From Thermoplasmatota archaeon (GTDB lineage: Archaea > Thermoplasmatota > JAQUQK01): a DNA stretch of 6,534 bases. This document shows, one piece after another, positions 5,601 to 6,534 of the stretch. The notes below the pieces were generated by a model. The model did no database searches, was not told where the DNA came from, and worked only from the letters and a program-made list of their open reading frames with translations. Made by a program: the position numbers and the translations under genes. Numbering within the stretch: position 1 is the first letter of the stretch; each line of letters begins with the position of its first letter. Location: contig JAQUQK010000109.1 in the NCBI GenBank assembly GCA_028716125.1, positions 1-6,534 on the forward strand, given 5' to 3'.

Positions 5601-6534
5601 TTCGTCGCTCCAAGGTCTGACGACGCATCCCCGGCAGATACGGTGTACTTGAATATGATGTCCACCGTTCCAGTTCCGCTGTTATAGACCGCGCTCCTTG
5701 CCGGTGCGGTGTTCAGCGCCAGTGTCGGCGTTCCCGTAACGGTAACGGCTTCCGAATATGTGATTTTTATGTAGATGATGTCTCCAGTCTTGTAAGCGCC
5801 GTCCACCGTGGTTATGTCGTTTGCAGTGACCGTCGGTTGAAGCTTGTCGTTCAGAGTCTTAACGCCGGTTGTCTGGGTAATCGCCGCAGGGTTCCCTGCC
5901 CTGTCGTAAACAGAAACGGCACCAGTGTCCGCCGGCTTAATCTCGATGGTCTCAACGCCGCTCGGCTGAGTGGTAAATGCGGTCAGGAATACCCTTATTG
6001 TGGTTTCCCCTCCGACCAGAGCCGATGCATCTCCCGAGGTGGGATAGTCGTTCTTCTTCACGAATGCAATCGTTGGAGCCGGGGCCGCCCCGCCTCCGTT
6101 CGCTACAAATGTCAGCGTAAAATCGGCTACTGCCACTGGGGTGGTTGCAGCAGCATCCCCATACACGCCTTCGCTGAACACAATGTCAATATAGACGTTG
6201 CTGGCGGCGAGGGTTCCGGAGGAAATGGTCGGAACGGTCGTGTCAATAACAATGGCTTTGTTCGCGCCAAGTGAATTTGCCGCTCCTGGGGACGGAAGCG
6301 TCAATGTCGCAGCATTGCCGGCTGCGTCCTTGATTGTTCCGCCGTTCAAGGTCAATGCAGTTGTGCTAAGATAATCAAGGTCTGCGGAGGTGTCTCCCGC
6401 CTGTACTGTATAAGTGAAAGACAAAGTAACCGTTCCGCTTCCGCCAGCATAAGTCGCAACCCTGTCCACTGAGCCGGTCTCGAGCTGTATTTGTGGTACT
6501 CCCGTTACAGTTACCGCTTCGTTGAATGTTACCG
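2618..6534 (-). CDS. Large modular cell-surface protein with Ig-like repeats (N-terminus beyond right edge)
   Basis: The frame is open from the right edge to TAA at 2618-2620, giving 1304 residues of an even longer protein; its start is not in the window. It is a surface or adhesin-like protein. About 11 beta-sandwich modules follow each other: SwmB-like (partial), VFSEGVYG module A, SwmB-like, Ig-like, VFSEGVYG modules B and C, two bacterial Ig-like modules (4011-4367 with FSEAVTGF, 3696-4010 with FSESVTGFATGDV), VFSEGVYG module D, an adhesin-type module (about 3025-3318, HVLTAAEITAGTYTF), and a last Ig-like module (about 2720-3024). Ten of them carry a D-x-x-(G/S)-N turn such as DAAGN or DKAGN near their end. 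Linkers mostly read DTTAPT. There is no cysteine; Thr, Ala, Gly and Val dominate. The C-terminus has PGPG, one membrane helix and a basic tail, so the modules face outward. The likely role is cell envelope or adhesion; ligand and exact function are unknown. Confidence 0.93.
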   Translation of the reverse strand, partial: VTFNEAVTVTGVPQIQLETGSVDRVATYAGGSGTVTLSFTYTVQAGDTSADLDYLSTTALTLNGGTIKDAAGNAATLTLPSPGAANSLGANKAIVIDTTVPTISSGTLAASNVYIDIVFSEGVYGDAAATTPVAVADFTLTFVANGGGAAPAPTIAFVKKNDYPTSGDASALVGGETTIRVFLTAFTTQPSGVETIEIKPADTGAVSVYDRAGNPAAITQTTGVKTLNDKLQPTVTANDITTVDGAYKTGDIIYIKITYSEAVTVTGTPTLALNTAPARSAVYNSGTGTVDIIFKYTVSAGDASSDLGATNVNAISLSGGTIKDAAGNDAVNTLVNDMTAANAVVIDMTAPTVVVSDADATTGARRVKSGDAVAITATFTEANGMDETPVPAITIGTIVNGAAMSKTSNLVWTYAWTVPAGNEGTHTVSITATDAAGNPNAAATGRTSYIIDNTAPTITSGTVGASNLYIDVVFSEGVYGAADGATPVAADGSDLALTFVQNGGPATGVAIASVKKADSVLQASATALAGGETTVRVFLTVTGTPNGAETIEVKSAAAGPVVSVYDKAGNPALVTQTTGVKHLSATTDTTKPVISSGTVGAGNVYMDIVFSEGVYGAADATTPLLSSKLTLTFVKGATGTATNVVISSVKKNNGATEGTASVLTGGETTVRVFLTVTGTPNGVETIEIKPTDATSVYDNSGNAALATTTTGAKNMATSATDTTAPTLTITTVPASPSSTKTSLVYTFTFSEAVTGFTSADITLAFAGAAAGAVDGSTFATTSTSVYTLTLAGQDLTDLGALTSGQTVVASVAMAGLTDLASNAGVGTTTNTWTYSTAADTTAPTVTITQKTTQADPVKTGPILFTVVFSESVTGFATGDVTLSGTAGATTATVTGSGTTYEVSVTGMTGTGTVIATIAAGKATDAASNANVASTSTDNTVTYDITAPTITLGTLGANNVYIDVVFSEGVYGAADGTTAPTAANLLLTFTANGGSATAASISSVKKNDGTTALAGGETTIRVFLTVTGVPSGVETVEIKPASAASVYDKAGNAALATTTTGAKTLGTTTTDAPTSTDGPIVNAAEKAAGVHITVGLGTSGAAAGNTLDILLGGASFPTAQTHVLTAAEITAGTYTFIVPSGVWGADGAKSITARVNAGTASAALALTFDTTAPTAAVTYSKATAKSGESLIINVTFSEAMVDSPAPNIAISGANTLAAVAMTKIDATHYTYTHKVVDASGTATVSLSIGTDAAGNVVTSTPTSGATFKVEKKSIPGPGLMGVIMAGAIVLAIVSMNKARKAKGKK
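2621..2716 (-). other. C-terminal membrane anchor / possible sorting signal of the surface protein
   Basis: The last 32 residues are tripartite: IPGPG (2716-2702), a helix of about 17 hydrophobic residues from LMGVIM to IVSM (2701-2651), and the tail NKARKAKGKK (2650-2621) with six basic residues. This layout resembles archaeosortase (PGF-CTERM type) signals, but the motif is Pro-Gly-Pro-Gly rather than Pro-Gly-Phe. It may be an ordinary transmembrane anchor. Confidence 0.7.
3338..3694 (-). repeat. VFSEGVYG module, copy D (119 aa)
   Basis: It starts with PTITLGTLGANNVYIDVVF and contains SEGVYGAAD, SVKKNDG, GGETTIRVFLTVTGVPSG, VYDKAGN and TGAKTLG. It is separated from copies A-C by two different Ig-like modules. 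It is the shortest copy, with only a few residues between KKNDG and GGETT. Confidence 0.85.
4385..4759 (-). repeat. VFSEGVYG module, copy C (125 aa)
   Basis: It starts with PVISSGTVGAGNVYMDIVF and contains SEGVYGAAD, SVKKNNG, GGETTVRVFLTVTGTPNG, VYDNSGN and TGAKNMA. Together with copy B it forms the only tandem pair of this module type in the window. Confidence 0.85.
4781..5167 (-). repeat. VFSEGVYG module, copy B (129 aa)
   Basis: It starts with PTITSGTVGASN and contains SEGVYGAAD, SVKKAD, GGETTVRVFLTVTGTPNG, VYDKAGN and TGVKHLS. It stands directly before copy C in the protein. Over about 75 bases around the GGETTVRVFLT stretch it differs from copy C at about 9 positions, mostly third codon positions. 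Confidence 0.85.
5486..5845 (-). repeat. SwmB-like module, second copy
   Basis: It contains YSEAVTVTGTPTLALNT, SAVYNSGTGT, YTVSAGDASSDLG, LSGGTIKDAAGN and ends with VVIDMT. This order of motifs is typical of the SwmB-like repeat of bacterial surface proteins, here with nothing missing. It lies between copy A of the VFSEGVYG module and an Ig-like module at about 5172-5485. Confidence 0.8.
5846..6232 (-). repeat. VFSEGVYG module, copy A (129 aa)
   Basis: First of four copies. It opens with PTISSGTLAASNVYIDIVF, then SEGVYG, FVKKND, GGETTIRVFLT, GVETIEIKP, VYDRAGN and closes with TGVKTLND. It lies between the two SwmB-like modules. It is the most diverged copy in the middle part, with an insertion before GGETT compared with copy D. 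Confidence 0.85.
6236..6534 (-). repeat. SwmB-like module, first copy (cut by right edge)
   Basis: Read through the right edge, the frame gives FNEAVTVTGVPQIQLETG, then YTVQAGDTSADLDYLS, LNGGTIKDAAGN and AIVIDTT. It pairs motif by motif with the second copy. The module clearly begins before the window edge, which shows that the GTG at 6469 is internal and not a start codon. Confidence 0.8.

Noticed and set aside
5253..5687. Plus-strand open frames of 144 and 121 codons
   Set aside because: Both are opposite the repeat-rich surface protein gene. Their Val/Pro/Ala composition is what the reverse strand of Thr/Gly/Ala repeats gives.
6467..6469. GTG as the start of the large surface protein
   Set aside because: The reading frame and the SwmB-like module both continue upstream to the window edge (FNEAVTVTG), so this codon is internal.

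Overview
The window holds three genes, all on the minus strand. From right to left, in the direction of transcription, they are: the 3' part of a very large repeat-built cell-surface protein (2618-6534, cut off by the right edge); a subtilisin-family lipoprotein protease (1529-2524); and the 5' two thirds of hypF, a [NiFe]-hydrogenase maturation gene (1-1492, cut off by the left edge). There is no gene-free stretch longer than about 95 bases. The long plus-strand open frames are shadows of these genes. I saw no tRNA, rRNA, CRISPR array, insertion sequence or attachment site.

The window looks archaeal. The surface protein ends in a short Pro-Gly segment, one membrane helix and a Lys/Arg tail, as many archaeal surface proteins do. 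Stretches rich in T follow its stop codon, like an archaeal terminator. The protease and hypF each have an AT-rich box (TTATAAAC and TTCTAAAC, 7 of 8 bases equal) 25-26 bases before the ATG, as expected for archaeal leaderless transcripts, and neither has a convincing Shine-Dalgarno sequence. Base composition is about 45-70% G+C by row. I cannot name the lineage. The presence of hypF implies that the organism makes, or once made, a [NiFe] hydrogenase.

The surface protein shows about 11 Ig-like beta-sandwich modules in mosaic order. Four of them are copies of one module type carrying the motif VFSEGVYG, two are SwmB-like, and the others resemble modules of bacterial adhesins. It contains no cysteine. 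The neighbouring protease is predicted to be tethered by lipid to the outer face of the membrane, has all catalytic residues and lacks an evident propeptide. The two could act together at the cell surface, for example by proteolytic processing or turnover of the large protein, but this rests only on adjacency and predicted location. HypF appears functionally unrelated to them and is probably transcribed from its own promoter.

The points most worth a second look are the VFSEGVYG module family, the Pro-Gly C-terminal anchor, the propeptide-less lipoprotein subtilase, and unusual residues at the second zinc site and YrdC site of HypF. I found no convincing evidence of a wholly new multi-gene system here.
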